A stretch of 64,000 nt of DNA from Poseidonibacter ostreae (GCF_009208075.1 NZ_WFKJ01000003.1:1-64000); one strand, 5' to 3'. Positions 8,355-18,976 are shown, counted from the stretch's first letter. The notes: generated by a model from the letters alone, not told the origin. A program made the numbers and translations.

Positions 8355-9263
8355 ATGAGCGATATTGCAAATATTTCAGATATCCAAAATTTGATTGTTG
8401 ATGTTTCTGAAGAGATTAATCAAAAAAATCTTTTAAACTTTACTCAAACTTCTTTAGATATAAATAATATAAAATACTCTTCAAATGACATTATATATTG
8501 TAAGTTTTTAGAATACTCAAAACAATATCAGATTTTTGTTTTTTCTAGTACTTTTAAATATATGCTAATTGAATTACTAAATTATTATAATGATGAAACT
8601 AAAGATACAAAAAGCTTAATGAGTTCACTTGTTTTTAAACTATATATAACGAAGAGTTTTTTTGTAATATATAAGAATGATGAACTTTATGTATATCAAG
8701 TTTTAAATCATAAATACAAAAATGATGAACTATTAGCATTTATAAATAAAAGCTTTAATATCACTATTTCAAAAAGCTATGAAATATCTGAATCTAGTTT
8801 AAACAAAATTATTGAAAATAAGCATAATCAAATAATAATCTCCTCTTTTTGCAATCTTAATAAAAAAAGTAATAAAAGTTTTCTTTTATATCTTTTATAT
8901 TTAGTTGTTTGTGTCTTTTTTATATTAATATACAAAAATCATGAAAGTAATATACTAAAAGATAAGAGATTAGAGAAAATAAATACTCATAAAGAAGAGT
9001 ATTTAAAAATATCTAAAATGCTAAAGTTTAAACCTTTTAAAAATGAATATATAAAACTTGTAAATACAGCAGATAAATATAAGTTAAAGATTCTTTCCTT
9101 TGATTATAATCCAAAGATAATGAAAATAAAATTTAGTTCTAAGAACAAAGAAAATATATACTCTTTTTTAAATGAGTATAAAAATAGTGTAGTAGGTAAT
9201 AGTATTGTAAGATTGGCTTCAAAAAATATTTTTATAAGTACAGTAAATGTTAAGCCAAATTGA
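8355..9263 (+). CDS. Bitopic membrane protein of a type II/DNA-uptake system
   Basis: A 302-residue protein with a ~175-residue cytoplasmic part, one membrane segment at about residues 176-195 (SFLLYLLYLVVCVFFILIYK) and a ~105-residue periplasmic tail. There is no strong sequence match, but the topology, the position directly ahead of GspE and GspF homologues, and the 17-base overlap with the next gene suggest a GspL/PilM-PilN-like platform component. The same arrangement is found in Campylobacter transformation (cts) loci. No actin-fold nucleotide motifs are obvious. Confidence 0.6.
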   Translation: MSDIANISDIQNLIVDVSEEINQKNLLNFTQTSLDINNIKYSSNDIIYCKFLEYSKQYQIFVFSSTFKYMLIELLNYYNDETKDTKSLMSSLVFKLYITKSFFVIYKNDELYVYQVLNHKYKNDELLAFINKSFNITISKSYEISESSLNKIIENKHNQIIISSFCNLNKKSNKSFLLYLLYLVVCVFFILIYKNHESNILKDKRLEKINTHKEEYLKISKMLKFKPFKNEYIKLVNTADKYKLKILSFDYNPKIMKIKFSSKNKENIYSFLNEYKNSVVGNSIVRLASKNIFISTVNVKPN

Positions 9264-9900
9264 AAATAGCTTTTTAAAAAGTGAAATAAAAGTAAAAATT
9301 CAACTTTTTATTTTACCTCTTTTATGTATCTATTTTTATTTCTATTTTTTTGATTATAAAAAAGACTCTTTAGTTTTTAAAAGTACTAATCTAAATAGTT
9401 TAATAAGTAAAAAGTTTACAGGTTCTTATTTAGAACTAAATAAAGATATAGAAACCTTTTGTTTATCAAAAAAGATAAATATAAATGCAATTGATTATAA
9501 TAAAAATAATCTGTTAATAAAAGGAAGAACTTCCCTAAATAAAATAAATAAACTAATTGTAAAAATAGAATATATTAATAACTTTTCTAAAATCACTTCT
9601 TTAAATCTTGAAAAAACAGCAAAGCATAATCTATATAACTTTGAAATAAATAGTGAGTTTAAAAAGTATTATATAAAAGAAAAAATCCAAAAAGTAGAAG
9701 AAAAACTAAAAGTAGCAAAACAAAACTTAGACAATTTTCATCTAAAAGCTATTATTTCAAATCATATTTTATTAAATAATAAATGGTATACAAAGAATGA
9801 TTTCATAGGCAAATATAAAGTTCTTAAAATAGAAAAAAACCTTGTAGTTTTAAATTATAAACAGAAGAATATAAAAATAAGGCTTAATAAAAATGAATAG
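9247..9900 (+). CDS. Small inner-membrane assembly protein
   Basis: A 217-residue protein with one N-terminal membrane segment (about residues 18-36, LFILPLLCIYFYFYFF), a lysine-rich helical middle, and a C-terminal beta domain ending NNKWYTKNDFIGKYKVLKI. The NKWY...GxYKVxxI pattern resembles the short PilP/GspC-like domains seen in epsilonproteobacterial secretion operons. It overlaps its upstream neighbour by 17 bases and the ATPase gene by 8, so translation is probably coupled. A GspM/GspC-like role is inference from topology and position. Confidence 0.55.
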   Translation: MLSQIENSFLKSEIKVKIQLFILPLLCIYFYFYFFDYKKDSLVFKSTNLNSLISKKFTGSYLELNKDIETFCLSKKININAIDYNKNNLLIKGRTSLNKINKLIVKIEYINNFSKITSLNLEKTAKHNLYNFEINSEFKKYYIKEKIQKVEEKLKVAKQNLDNFHLKAIISNHILLNNKWYTKNDFIGKYKVLKIEKNLVVLNYKQKNIKIRLNKNE

Positions 9901-11248
9901 TATACATGTAGATTATGATTTGTTTTCTCTTTATGAAAAAGAGTATTTTTTTAAAAATAAAATTGTTCCAATTAAAGAAGATGATATCTCTTTAGATTTA
10001 TTAGTTTGTAAAGATTCAAACTTAAATAGTGTAAATAATGATTTTACAAAAGTATTAAAATTCACGCAAGTTGATACAAATGAATTACTTTTTTATTTGA
10101 GTTTTCTAGATATAAAAATAGAGTTGTTTAATATAGCCAAATCTATAGTTTTTGAAGAAAAAGATGAAGAGAAATCTGTAGAAAACTTTTTGTATAAACT
10201 AATAAGTTTTTCAATTCTTACAAGAACTAGTGATATTCATATTGAACAATATAATAGTCAAGTTTTATTTAGATTTAGAGTTGATGGAAAATTAAAGACG
10301 TTTTTTTCTTTTTCTAATAAGTTACTAAAAATTCTTTCTTCATATATAAAGCTTATTTCAAATATAGATATCACGCAGACGCGAATTCCACAAGATTCGA
10401 GATTCTCAGTTTTAATAAATAGCGAAACTTATGATTTTAGAGTTTCAACAATGCCAACAATTGAGTCTGAATCTATAGTAATTAGAATATTAGATAAAAA
10501 GAATATAAACAAAAGTATTGAAGATTTGGGTTTATCTTTAGATATATATACAATTTTAAAAAAAGCCTTAACTTTAACTCAAGGTTTGATTTTAGTTACA
10601 GGACCAACAGGTGCTGGAAAAACGACAACTTTATACTCTATTTTAAAGGAGTTAAATTCAAGTGAAAAGAAGATTGTTACAGTTGAAGATCCAGTTGAAT
10701 ATAAAATAGATTCAATTTCACAAATTGCTGTAAACAATAAAATAGGTTTGAGTTTTGAAGTAATTTTAAGAAATATTTTAAGACAAGACCCTGATATCAT
10801 ATTTATAGGTGAAATTAGAGATAAACTCTCTTTAGATATTGCACTTCAAGCATCACTTACAGGACATTTAGTTCTTGCTAGCATTCACTCAAATAATAGT
10901 GTTGAGACTATTTCTAGGCTTATGGATTTAGATGCTGATCCTTTTTTAATCTCCTCAAGTTTAAAATTGATTCTTTCTCAAAGACTTATTTTAAATTATT
11001 GTAAGTTTTGTGAAGCAAAGGGATGTGAAAAGTGTAACTATACAAAATATTATGATAGATCATGTATAGCAGAAGCTATGAATATAGATGAAAAAATATC
11101 TTCTATGATATTTAAAAAAGAAGATATTAATGAAGTTAAAAAATATTTAAAAAGTACTAATTTTAAGACAATACTTGATGATGGGAAAGAGAAAGTAGCT
11201 TTAAAAGTTACATCTATTAAAGAAGTTTTAAAAGTAGTAAACTTCTAA
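9893..11248 (+). CDS. GspE/PilB-family secretion ATPase (CtsE-like)
   Basis: A 451-residue hexameric ATPase that powers pilus or pseudopilus assembly. Walker A is GPTGAGKTT at about residue 237, the Asp box and Walker B are around DPDIIFIGEIRD at about 298-309, and the His box is GHLVLASIHSN. A C-terminal CKFC...CEKC pair at about 370-381 forms the usual zinc site. The N-terminal MshEN-like domain is short. The gene overlaps both neighbours and is followed by the GspF homologue. In this lineage such operons serve natural transformation (ctsE/ctsF in Campylobacter), so DNA uptake is more likely than protein secretion. Confidence 0.9.
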   Translation: MNSIHVDYDLFSLYEKEYFFKNKIVPIKEDDISLDLLVCKDSNLNSVNNDFTKVLKFTQVDTNELLFYLSFLDIKIELFNIAKSIVFEEKDEEKSVENFLYKLISFSILTRTSDIHIEQYNSQVLFRFRVDGKLKTFFSFSNKLLKILSSYIKLISNIDITQTRIPQDSRFSVLINSETYDFRVSTMPTIESESIVIRILDKKNINKSIEDLGLSLDIYTILKKALTLTQGLILVTGPTGAGKTTTLYSILKELNSSEKKIVTVEDPVEYKIDSISQIAVNNKIGLSFEVILRNILRQDPDIIFIGEIRDKLSLDIALQASLTGHLVLASIHSNNSVETISRLMDLDADPFLISSSLKLILSQRLILNYCKFCEAKGCEKCNYTKYYDRSCIAEAMNIDEKISSMIFKKEDINEVKKYLKSTNFKTILDDGKEKVALKVTSIKEVLKVVNF

Positions 11249-12441
11249 TGAAAAAATATAAAATAAAGTTCCAAAGCAATAATGGAACTAAAACTATTTT
11301 ACTTGAAACAAATGATATTTCAAAAGAGAATTTACCTTCAAATATTACAAATATAAAAGAAATTAAAAAGTTTGATACCACAAGTTTATTTCAACAAAAG
11401 AAAGTTATAAAAGAGAAAGTTTTAATTAATATTTTTTATGAACTAAACTTAATGCTAGAATCAAATGTTACACTAAGTGATGCTTTAAATATCTTGATTA
11501 AAAATAGAAAAAATAAAATAGTTTTAGAGTTTTTAGAAACTTTAAAATATGCATTTTCTACTTCAAAAAAAGTATCAGAAGAATTAGCTATATTTAAAAT
11601 TAATTATCTTGTAGGTTCTTTTTTAGATATTTCTCAAGATTCTGGAAACATTGTTGCAAATGTAAAAGCTTTATCTGAACTATTAATTGAATCTCATGAA
11701 ATAAAAAAGAGTTTTATAAAATCAATAAGCTATCCTATAATACTATTTATTAGTTTTTTTCTTTCTCTTATTTCAATTTTTTACTTTGTAATACCAAAGT
11801 TTAAAACTATTTTTGAACAAACAGATGCAGAACTTCCACTTGCAACAAAAATCCTTTTGAATGTACAATATTTATTTGAAAATTATTTAGTAATAATTCT
11901 AATTTTTTTACTATTATTATTTTCTTGTTTTATATTTTTTTATAAAAAAGATGAAAAATTCCAATACTTTATTCATAAAGTTTCTATCAATAATATATAT
12001 TTGATTAGAGATATTTATTTAAATATGCAGCTTTATAAGCTGTTTTTATTCTTAGATATAATGCTTAAATCTAAATATGAATTTCATAAGTCACTAGTCT
12101 GTTCAAAAGTTTTAATTAAAAATAAATACCTTTTAGATAAAATGTCAATTATTGATAATTTACTACAAAATGGTAAGGGTATTAGTTCTTCTTTTTCACA
12201 AGCAAAAATATTTGATGATATTACATTAAATCTGATTAATACAGGTGAGGTATCAAATTCATTAGATGTAACAGTTAGTGAAATAAAGAAAATATATAAA
12301 AATAGATTTAATGATAAAATTAATTTATTAACAGCCTTAATAGAGCCATTTTTTTTAATTGGTATTATGAGTTTAATTCTTTGGATTGTACTTGCTGTAT
12401 TTATGCCAATTTGGGATATGGGAAATATCATAAAAGTTTAA
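11248..12441 (+). CDS. GspF/PilC-family inner-membrane platform protein
   Basis: A 397-residue protein with two cytoplasmic four-helix domains and three predicted membrane segments (about residues 165-188, 214-233 and 370-390), the standard GspF topology. The first domain has the LLExNVTLSDALNIL pattern and the second ends with LxxTGEVSNSLD, matching the family GExxG region. It starts on the last base of the ATPase gene (TAATG overlap), so the two are translationally coupled. It probably forms the platform on which the ATPase acts in DNA uptake. folE follows after 12 bases and may be co-transcribed. Confidence 0.88.
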   Translation: MKKYKIKFQSNNGTKTILLETNDISKENLPSNITNIKEIKKFDTTSLFQQKKVIKEKVLINIFYELNLMLESNVTLSDALNILIKNRKNKIVLEFLETLKYAFSTSKKVSEELAIFKINYLVGSFLDISQDSGNIVANVKALSELLIESHEIKKSFIKSISYPIILFISFFLSLISIFYFVIPKFKTIFEQTDAELPLATKILLNVQYLFENYLVIILIFLLLLFSCFIFFYKKDEKFQYFIHKVSINNIYLIRDIYLNMQLYKLFLFLDIMLKSKYEFHKSLVCSKVLIKNKYLLDKMSIIDNLLQNGKGISSSFSQAKIFDDITLNLINTGEVSNSLDVTVSEIKKIYKNRFNDKINLLTALIEPFFLIGIMSLILWIVLAVFMPIWDMGNIIKV

Positions 12442-12453
12442 AGGAAATACTTA

Positions 12454-13026
12454 ATGGATAAGAATGTAGAGTTTGAAAATTCTATTAAAAAGATGCTTGA
12501 GCATGTAGGTGAAGACTCAAATAGAGAAGGTTTAGTTGATACTCCAAGTCGTGTAAGAAAAGCATTTGAGTTTATGTGTAGTGGTTATAATCAAGACCCT
12601 AAAGAGATTTTACAAAAAGCATTATTTACTTCAACTAATGATGAGATGGTTGTAGTAAAAGATATAGAATTTTATTCACAATGTGAACATCATATGCTAC
12701 CAATAATTGGTAAAGTTCATGTTGCATATATTCCAAATGGAAAAGTAGTTGGACTTTCTAAAATACCTAGAGTAATTGATGTATTTGCAAGACGTTTACA
12801 AATTCAAGAGCAATTAACAGAGCAAATATGTGATGCGTTAAATGAGCATTTACAACCAAAAGGTGTTGCTGTTATGATTGATGCAAGACATATGTGTATG
12901 GAAATGAGAGGGGTTCAAAAAATTTGTTCAACTACAGTGACTTCAGCACTTAGAGGTTTATTTAAATCAAACAAAAAAACTAAAGATGAATTTTTATCAA
13001 TAGTTTCTTCTTCTTTACATAAATAA
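12454..13026 (+). CDS. folE: GTP cyclohydrolase I
   Basis: A 190-residue enzyme that converts GTP to 7,8-dihydroneopterin triphosphate, the first step of folate and queuosine precursor synthesis. The zinc ligands are in CEHH (residues 77-80) and the later CSTT cysteine near residue 158; GLSKIPRVI and MEMRGV are further family motifs. Length is normal. AAAGGAAA lies before the ATG. It is the last gene of a plus-strand run and meets mgtE tail to tail across a shared terminator. Confidence 0.96.
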   Translation: MDKNVEFENSIKKMLEHVGEDSNREGLVDTPSRVRKAFEFMCSGYNQDPKEILQKALFTSTNDEMVVVKDIEFYSQCEHHMLPIIGKVHVAYIPNGKVVGLSKIPRVIDVFARRLQIQEQLTEQICDALNEHLQPKGVAVMIDARHMCMEMRGVQKICSTTVTSALRGLFKSNKKTKDEFLSIVSSSLHK

Positions 13027-13056
13027 AAACTAAGATTTATTCTTAGTTTTTATCTT
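13025..13056. terminator. Bidirectional terminator folE/mgtE
   Basis: A perfect 11-bp stem (AAAAACTAAGA and TCTTAGTTTTT, loop TTTAT) spans 13025-13051 and has A and T tracts on both sides, serving convergent folE and mgtE. Confidence 0.75.
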
Positions 13057-13059
13057 TTT

Positions 13060-14412
13060 TTATAAAAGTATAACTTTTGCAAGCATTAAAAAACTAAAGA
13101 ACCCTACAATATCAGTTACTGTTGTTAATAATACAGTACTTCCAATTGCAGGATCTATATCAAACTTTTTAAGTAGTAATGGAATAGATGCTCCAAAGAA
13201 ACCAGCAGCAAATAAATTTAGAATCATTGATAAGCCAATTACAAGACCTAAAAGCTTTTCATCAAACCAAAGCCATGCTATTACTCCCATAATTACAGCA
13301 AATAAGAAGCCATTAAATAATGAGACTATAACTTCTTTCTTAACTGCATCCTTAGAGTGCTCTAACTCAATATCTCCAAGTGCAAGCTGTCTAACCATTA
13401 CTGCTAGCGTTTGAGTTCCTGCATTTCCACCCATTGAAGCTACAATTGGCATTAAAATTGCAAGTGCAACATAAGCTTGAATAGTTTCATCAAAAATTCC
13501 AATAACTAAAGAAGCAAGTATTGCAGTTCCTAAATTTAAAAACAACCACATAGCTCTTTTTTTTGCAGTTGCAAATAGATTATCTTCATGCTCAAAGTCA
13601 TCATTAACCCCAGCTAATTGATACATCTGTTCTGTTGCATTCTCTTCAATTACATCTAAAATATCATCAGATGTAATTCTTCCCATAAGCATATCTTGAT
13701 AGCCTACAACTGCTACAACATTTAAATCATATTTTTCAAACTTCTTTGCTACATCATCAATATCATCTTTATCTTGAACAACAAAAGGTTCAAATCTATT
13801 TTTTTCATATTCATTTAAAACTTCTTGATAAGTTTTTTTAAAATCAATAATAATTAAATCTTCTAATAAAATAGAAGCAATTAATTTTTTATCATCATTT
13901 ACAATAAAAACTTGATGAATATTTTCTAATTCATGAGATGCTTTACCTTCAGTTAATCTATCAAGCGATTGTTTAATTGTTTCTTTTAAGTTTGCTGAAA
14001 AGAGCTCAGTTTGCATATATGAGCCAGCTTGGTCTTCTTCATACGTTTTAAGCCAATCAATCTCTTTTTGATCTTCAACTTCTAAACCATCATAAACTTC
14101 TTTTGCTTTTAATTCATCATGTTCTTCAAGTTCTTGAATTATATCTGTTTGATCATCTGATTCTAGTTCATCAACGGCATGAGTTAATTGTTTAATAGTA
14201 AGTTCTGAATAGGCATCTTCTCTTAGGTTTTCAGGAAGTTCAAGTAAGACTTCACCTAAAATATCATCAGGTAATTTTTTAAGTACAGTGAAGAAATCTT
14301 CTTCACTTTTTTTTTCTATTTTTTTAAGGCTATTTGCAATATCACTTGGATGTAAATTCTCAAGTTCTTCTAAAAGTTTATTAGGTTCTTTTATAATTTC
14401 ATCTTGAGGCAT
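13060..14412 (-). CDS. mgtE: Magnesium transporter MgtE
   Basis: A 450-residue Mg2+ channel. It has an N-terminal superhelical domain rich in Glu and Asp (about 1-130), a CBS pair (about 135-255) that senses Mg2+, and five C-terminal membrane helices with the conserved PIVASMGGNAGTQTL pore-region motif. Length and order are normal. It starts 12 bases after the stop of the M23 peptidase gene and is probably co-transcribed with it. Confidence 0.95.
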   Translation of the reverse strand: MPQDEIIKEPNKLLEELENLHPSDIANSLKKIEKKSEEDFFTVLKKLPDDILGEVLLELPENLREDAYSELTIKQLTHAVDELESDDQTDIIQELEEHDELKAKEVYDGLEVEDQKEIDWLKTYEEDQAGSYMQTELFSANLKETIKQSLDRLTEGKASHELENIHQVFIVNDDKKLIASILLEDLIIIDFKKTYQEVLNEYEKNRFEPFVVQDKDDIDDVAKKFEKYDLNVVAVVGYQDMLMGRITSDDILDVIEENATEQMYQLAGVNDDFEHEDNLFATAKKRAMWLFLNLGTAILASLVIGIFDETIQAYVALAILMPIVASMGGNAGTQTLAVMVRQLALGDIELEHSKDAVKKEVIVSLFNGFLFAVIMGVIAWLWFDEKLLGLVIGLSMILNLFAAGFFGASIPLLLKKFDIDPAIGSTVLLTTVTDIVGFFSFLMLAKVILL

Positions 14413-14424
14413 GTGATATGTTCC

Positions 14425-15624
14425 TTATAATTTTTTTACTTCACTTTTATATGTAAGTCTATCTAATTTTGTAGCTTGTGTTCTATTTTCACTTTTCATT
14501 TCATTTTCAAATGTTTTTATAATACTTTTTGAATTAGCTAAAAAAGTTGCTTTATGCTTTCCTGCTAATCCTGAAGTTTTTGGACGTCTAATAACTTTTA
14601 ATGGATCTACTGCTTTTCCATTTTTATAAAGTCCTAAGTGTAAATGTGGACCTGAGCTAAGTCCTGTACTTCCAACATAACCAATATGTTGACCTTTTTT
14701 AACTCTAGCACCTCTTTTTAGACCTTTTCTAAAACCATTTTGGTGAGCATATAATGTTTTATAGCCATTTTGGTGATTTATGATAATTGTATTACCATAA
14801 CCACCTCTACGACCTTTAAATTCAACTCTTCCATCACCTGCTGCATAAATTTTTCTTCCTCTTGGAGCTGCAAAATCTGTTCCTAGGTGTGCTCTATATC
14901 TTTTTAATACAGGATGCCATCTTTTTTTTGTAAATTTACTTGAAATTCTTTTATAAGTAAGTGGTATTTTAAAGAAAAAAGTTTTTGAAAAACCTTTTCC
15001 TTTTTCATCATAATATTTATCATCTTTACTATTTTTAATTCTATAATATTCTTTTCCTGCAATTTCAACCATTGCAGCACTTAATTCAGGCAATCCATGT
15101 GGACGACCAAGTAAGCTCTTCTTTGTATATTTTAATGCAATAAAATCGCCTTTTTGCATTTTTCTAAAATCAACTACGCCTTTGAACAATGATTTTAATT
15201 GAATTGCTAAAGTCACATCCCCTGTTGCTTTTTGTATATCATGTGAAACAGAAACGGTAATAGGAATTGCAATTGCTTCAGTATACTCTTGATAATTTAT
15301 AGGTAGTGTCTGAAATTTAACTGTTCCATCACTATCTTTATACATATGAATTTGTATATCTTCTGATACTGGAATTAAAACTTGATTAAAATCTCCATTA
15401 TCTTCTGTATAAAGGAAAAACCTTTTATCCGCAACAATTTCTGAACATAGTTCTTTATCTTCTTTTTCAAGATCGAAATATAATTTTTGAGGAATAGAAT
15501 ACTTTTCTAAAAATGTTAGAAAGCTCATACCTTTAGGCCATGGGAGTTCTTGTACTTCTGCTGAATGCAAAAGATTTAAAAATATAATAATACTTAGGAT
15601 GATTTTTTTCACTGTTAAATTCAC
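14425..15624 (-). CDS. M23 peptidoglycan endopeptidase (Csd1/Pgp3-like)
   Basis: A 399-residue periplasmic metallopeptidase with an N-terminal signal peptide (VKKIILSIIIFLNLLHSA). The C-terminal LytM domain has the zinc ligands HLGTD (H246, D250) and HLHLG (H327, H329), so it should be catalytic, with a basic tail after the domain. Two GTG codons (15624 and 15612) could start it. In Helicobacter and Campylobacter, M23 enzymes of this kind trim crosslinks and set helical cell shape. It is divergent from the csd6/pgp2-like gene, another shape determinant, which supports that role. Confidence 0.88.
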   Translation of the reverse strand: MNLTVKKIILSIIIFLNLLHSAEVQELPWPKGMSFLTFLEKYSIPQKLYFDLEKEDKELCSEIVADKRFFLYTEDNGDFNQVLIPVSEDIQIHMYKDSDGTVKFQTLPINYQEYTEAIAIPITVSVSHDIQKATGDVTLAIQLKSLFKGVVDFRKMQKGDFIALKYTKKSLLGRPHGLPELSAAMVEIAGKEYYRIKNSKDDKYYDEKGKGFSKTFFFKIPLTYKRISSKFTKKRWHPVLKRYRAHLGTDFAAPRGRKIYAAGDGRVEFKGRRGGYGNTIIINHQNGYKTLYAHQNGFRKGLKRGARVKKGQHIGYVGSTGLSSGPHLHLGLYKNGKAVDPLKVIRRPKTSGLAGKHKATFLANSKSIIKTFENEMKSENRTQATKLDRLTYKSEVKKL

Positions 15625-15691
15625 TTTTTATTAAAAAATTAGAACAACTATTATACAATTGCGCAACTTAAAAAATAATATGGAGAGGCAA

Positions 15692-16655
15692 TTGAATAAA
15701 ATCATAATTTTATTAGCCATGGTCATAAATATATTTGCAAATGATTTAGTAGATTTATATAGACTTCAAGGACTTAATGCAGTAGAGAAAAAACTTGAAG
15801 AGAGTTTAAAAGATAAAGAGTATTGGAATAATTACTTACGAAAATAAGAATGTTGACTTAGGATATTACGAAACAAAAAAATTTGTAATATTAACTCATA
15901 AAATGAAATCAGAATTAGCTTTATATGAAATCAATAATAATCAAACAAATCTTATTGCACGAAATAGTGTAATTGTTGGTGAAAAAGAGGGTGATAAATA
16001 TTTAGAGGGTGATAAAAAAACTCCTGAGGGTGTTTATGAGTTAACAGGAAAAAAGACAGAACTTGATCAGTTTTATGGACCTTTTGCATTAGTAACTTCT
16101 TATCCTAATACATTTGATAAGGCTTTAGATAAAAAAGGTCATGGAATTTGGATTCATGGTATGCCTTTAGAAAATGAAGAGCGAGAAAAATATACAAGAG
16201 GATGTATTGCTTTAGATAATCCAGAATTAGAAAAGCTTGAAGAAAAAATAGATTTAGAGAATGCAATTTTATTAACAAGTAATGATGAGTTTGAAAAAGC
16301 AAAAAAAGAAGAGATATCTTTAATTCTTTCTTCTATTTTTGAATGGAAAGATTCTTGGAAGAAATCAGATATCAAGAAGTATTTAACATATTATTCAAAT
16401 GATTTTAAAAAATCTGATGGAAGCAATTTTGAAAAGTTTTCTAAATATAAAAAAAGAATATTTAGAAAAAAAGAGAGAAAAAGAATACATTTTTCAAATA
16501 TTAATATAACACCTTATCCAAACTCACTAAATAAAAGAATGTTTAAAGTTATAATGGATCAAAAATATAAGAGTCCAGCAGTAGATTTTAAAGGTAAAAA
16601 AGAACTATTTTTAGAAATAGCTAATAATGAAGTTAAAATTTTAACTGAAGATTAA
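15692..16655 (+). pseudogene. Csd6/Pgp2-like L,D-carboxypeptidase, frameshifted
   Basis: The first frame (15692-15847) encodes a signal peptide and the helix DLVDLYRLQGLNAVEKKLEE, typical of Helicobacter Csd6 and Campylobacter Pgp2, then stops. The next frame takes over with no gap from base 15840 (ENKNVDLGYYETKKF), so one extra base near 15839 separates the two halves. The second half holds the YkuD domain with His in GIWIHG (16155) and catalytic Cys in RGCIAL (16203), then the family's C-terminal NTF2-like domain. TTG at 15692 is preferred because GGAGAGG precedes it. The enzyme cleaves the terminal D-Ala of tetrapeptides. A sequencing error, phase variation or true loss would all fit. Translation from ATG 15903 would lack the signal peptide. 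Confidence 0.85.
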
Positions 16656-16679
16656 AAGTAAATTTAACTCTTTTTTAGA

Positions 16680-16685
16680 TATAAT
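16680..16685 (+). promoter_or_regulatory. Probable -10 box of purL
   Basis: A consensus TATAAT lies 36 bases before the purL ATG, preceded by T-rich DNA, the usual sigma-70 promoter style in this group, where -35 boxes are weak. Confidence 0.5.
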
Positions 16686-16720
16686 CGCCTTAACTATAAC
16701 AACCATATTTAAGGCTAAAG

Positions 16721-18934
16721 ATGCAAAAAAAAGACATGAACTTAGAAGAGTTAGCACTTGCTCACTCTTTAACACTTGAAGAATTAGATAATATTAAAGA
16801 AATTTTAGGAAGAGAACCAAACTATGTAGAAATTGGTATCTTCTCTGCTATGTGGAGCGAGCACTGTTCGTACAAATCAAGTAAAAAATACTTAAATGGT
16901 TTCCCTACAAAAGCTCCTTGGGTAATCCAAGGTCCAGGTGAAAATGCTGGTGTTATTGACATTGGTGATGGATATGCTGCTGTATTTAAAATGGAATCTC
17001 ATAACCACCCTTCATTTATTGAACCTTACCAAGGTGCTGCTACTGGTGTTGGTGGAATCTTAAGAGATGTATTTACAATGGGTGCAAGACCAATTGCAAA
17101 TATGAATTCAATTAGATTTGCTGGTATTGAAGGTAATAGTGAAACTGCTCAAAAGCATAGATTCCTTTTACGAGGTGTTGTTGCAGGTATTGGTGGATAC
17201 GGTAACTGTATGGGTGTTCCTACTATTGGTGGAGAAACTACTTTTGAAGAGTGTTATGCTGGAAATAATCTTGTAAATGCATTTACACTTGGACTTGCTA
17301 AGTCTGATGAGATTTTCTTAGGACTTGCTGAGGGTGTTGGAAATCCAGTAATGTATGTTGGTTCTAAAACAGGACGAGATGGATTAGGTGGTGCTGTTAT
17401 GTCATCTGCTTCATTTACAGAAGATAATGAATCAAAAAGACCAACTGTTCAAGTTGGAGATCCTTTTACTGAAAAATTACTTTTAGAAGCTTGTTTAGAA
17501 TTATTTAAAGAAGATGCAATTATTGGTATTCAAGATATGGGTGCTGCTGGACTTACATCATCTTCATTTGAAATGGCAGGAAGAAGTGAATCTGGAATGA
17601 TTATGCACTTAGATAAAGTTCCTGCACGTGAAGAGGGAATGACTCCTTATGACTTTATGCTTTCAGAGTCTCAAGAAAGAATGCTTATTTGTGCTAAAAA
17701 AGGACATGAGCAAAAAATTATTGATATTTTTGAAAAATGGGAATTAGATGTAGCTGTTATTGGTGAAGTAACTGATACTGGAAATATGGAATTATTCTGG
17801 CATGGTGAAAAATGTGCTGAAGTTCCTGTTCAACCAGTATCAGAGCAAGCTCCTATTTTAGATAGACCAGTTGCAAAACCTACATATTTAGATGGTTTAG
17901 AAGATATTATCTTAGATAAAGAAATTTCAAACCAATCAGCATTTGATGATTTATTCTCTGATATGGAAGTAGTTGACAAGTCTTGGGTTTATTCTCAATA
18001 TGACTCAATGGTACAAACAAATACAATTAAAGGACCAGGTTCGCTAGATGGTTCTTCAATTAGAATTAAAGAGACAGGAAAAGCTTTATCTATGTCTGCT
18101 GATTGTAACACAAGACTTTGTTATATTAATCCAGAACTAGGAGCTGCCGCAGCTGTTATGGAATCAGGAAGAAATGTAGCAATGAGTGGTGCAAGACCAA
18201 AAGCAATTACTGATTGTTTAAACTTTGGTAATCCAGAGAATCCAGAAGTAATGTGGCAATTTGCACAATCATGTGAGGGAATTAAAACTGCTTGTAAAGA
18301 GTTAGATACTCCTGTAATTGGTGGAAATGTTTCTTTATATAATGAAACAAATGGTGTTGGTGTTTTCCCAACTCCTTCAATTGCAATGGTTGGTATTAAT
18401 GATGATGCAAATAAAGTTTTACCATCATGCGTTCAAAAAGAGGGGAATGTATTATATATTTTAGGAGACACTCAAAGTGAATTTGGTGGATCTTTATATA
18501 TGAAAAAAATGTATTCTGTAGTTGCTGGTTCTCATCCTGAAGTAAATTATTCTAATGAATTAAAATTATGGGATACAGTAATTGAAGCAAATAAATCTTC
18601 ATTATTAGAAGCTGCTAAAGATGTTAATGTTGGTGGTATTGCAATAGCATTAGCAAAAATGGCAGTTGTTGGTAAGATTGGAGTTGAAGCTGGTATTTCA
18701 TTAAATGAATCTAGAGATATCTTCTCTGAATCATTAAGTAGAGCAATTGTAGAAGTTAAACCTGAAAATTGTGCTGCTTTTGAAAAGTTAGCTGATAGTA
18801 AAGATATTCATTGTTCTAAATTAGGTTTAGTACAAGGTGATAAAATTTCTATTAATGATATTTATAAAGAGTTAGATGCTGCATCTGATGTTTACTTTAA
18901 TAAATTCAAAAGTGTTATTGAACAAGATTTATAA
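16721..18934 (+). CDS. purL: Phosphoribosylformylglycinamidine synthase PurL
   Basis: A 737-residue enzyme of the short (Bacillus-type) PurL class, which forms FGAM from FGAR and needs separate PurQ and PurS subunits, neither of which lies in this window. Motifs include [15 protein letters not shown] near the start, [21 protein letters not shown], and the ATP-binding [17 protein letters not shown]. The C-terminal repeat of the same fold follows. It is monocistronic between its own -10 box and a shared terminator. Confidence 0.96.
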   Translation: MQKKDMNLEELALAHSLTLEELDNIKEILGREPNYVEIGIFSAMWSEHCSYKSSKKYLNGFPTKAPWVIQGPGENAGVIDIGDGYAAVFKMESHNHPSFIEPYQGAATGVGGILRDVFTMGARPIANMNSIRFAGIEGNSETAQKHRFLLRGVVAGIGGYGNCMGVPTIGGETTFEECYAGNNLVNAFTLGLAKSDEIFLGLAEGVGNPVMYVGSKTGRDGLGGAVMSSASFTEDNESKRPTVQVGDPFTEKLLLEACLELFKEDAIIGIQDMGAAGLTSSSFEMAGRSESGMIMHLDKVPAREEGMTPYDFMLSESQERMLICAKKGHEQKIIDIFEKWELDVAVIGEVTDTGNMELFWHGEKCAEVPVQPVSEQAPILDRPVAKPTYLDGLEDIILDKEISNQSAFDDLFSDMEVVDKSWVYSQYDSMVQTNTIKGPGSLDGSSIRIKETGKALSMSADCNTRLCYINPELGAAAAVMESGRNVAMSGARPKAITDCLNFGNPENPEVMWQFAQSCEGIKTACKELDTPVIGGNVSLYNETNGVGVFPTPSIAMVGINDDANKVLPSCVQKEGNVLYILGDTQSEFGGSLYMKKMYSVVAGSHPEVNYSNELKLWDTVIEANKSSLLEAAKDVNVGGIAIALAKMAVVGKIGVEAGISLNESRDIFSESLSRAIVEVKPENCAAFEKLADSKDIHCSKLGLVQGDKISINDIYKELDAASDVYFNKFKSVIEQDL

Positions 18935-18943
18935 GAATCTTCA

Positions 18944-18976
18944 GAAGTAGTAGATAAAATCTACTGCTTCCTTTTT
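18944..18976. terminator. Bidirectional terminator purL/nosL
   Basis: The stem GAAGTAGTAGAT with ATCTACTGCTTC (11 of 12 paired, loop AAA) spans 18944-18970 and is followed by CTTTTT. It sits between the convergent purL and nosL ends. Confidence 0.75.

Noticed and set aside
12084-12431. 115-residue minus-strand frame inside the GspF homologue
   Set aside because: Antisense to the conserved second half of the platform protein; no ribosome-binding site.
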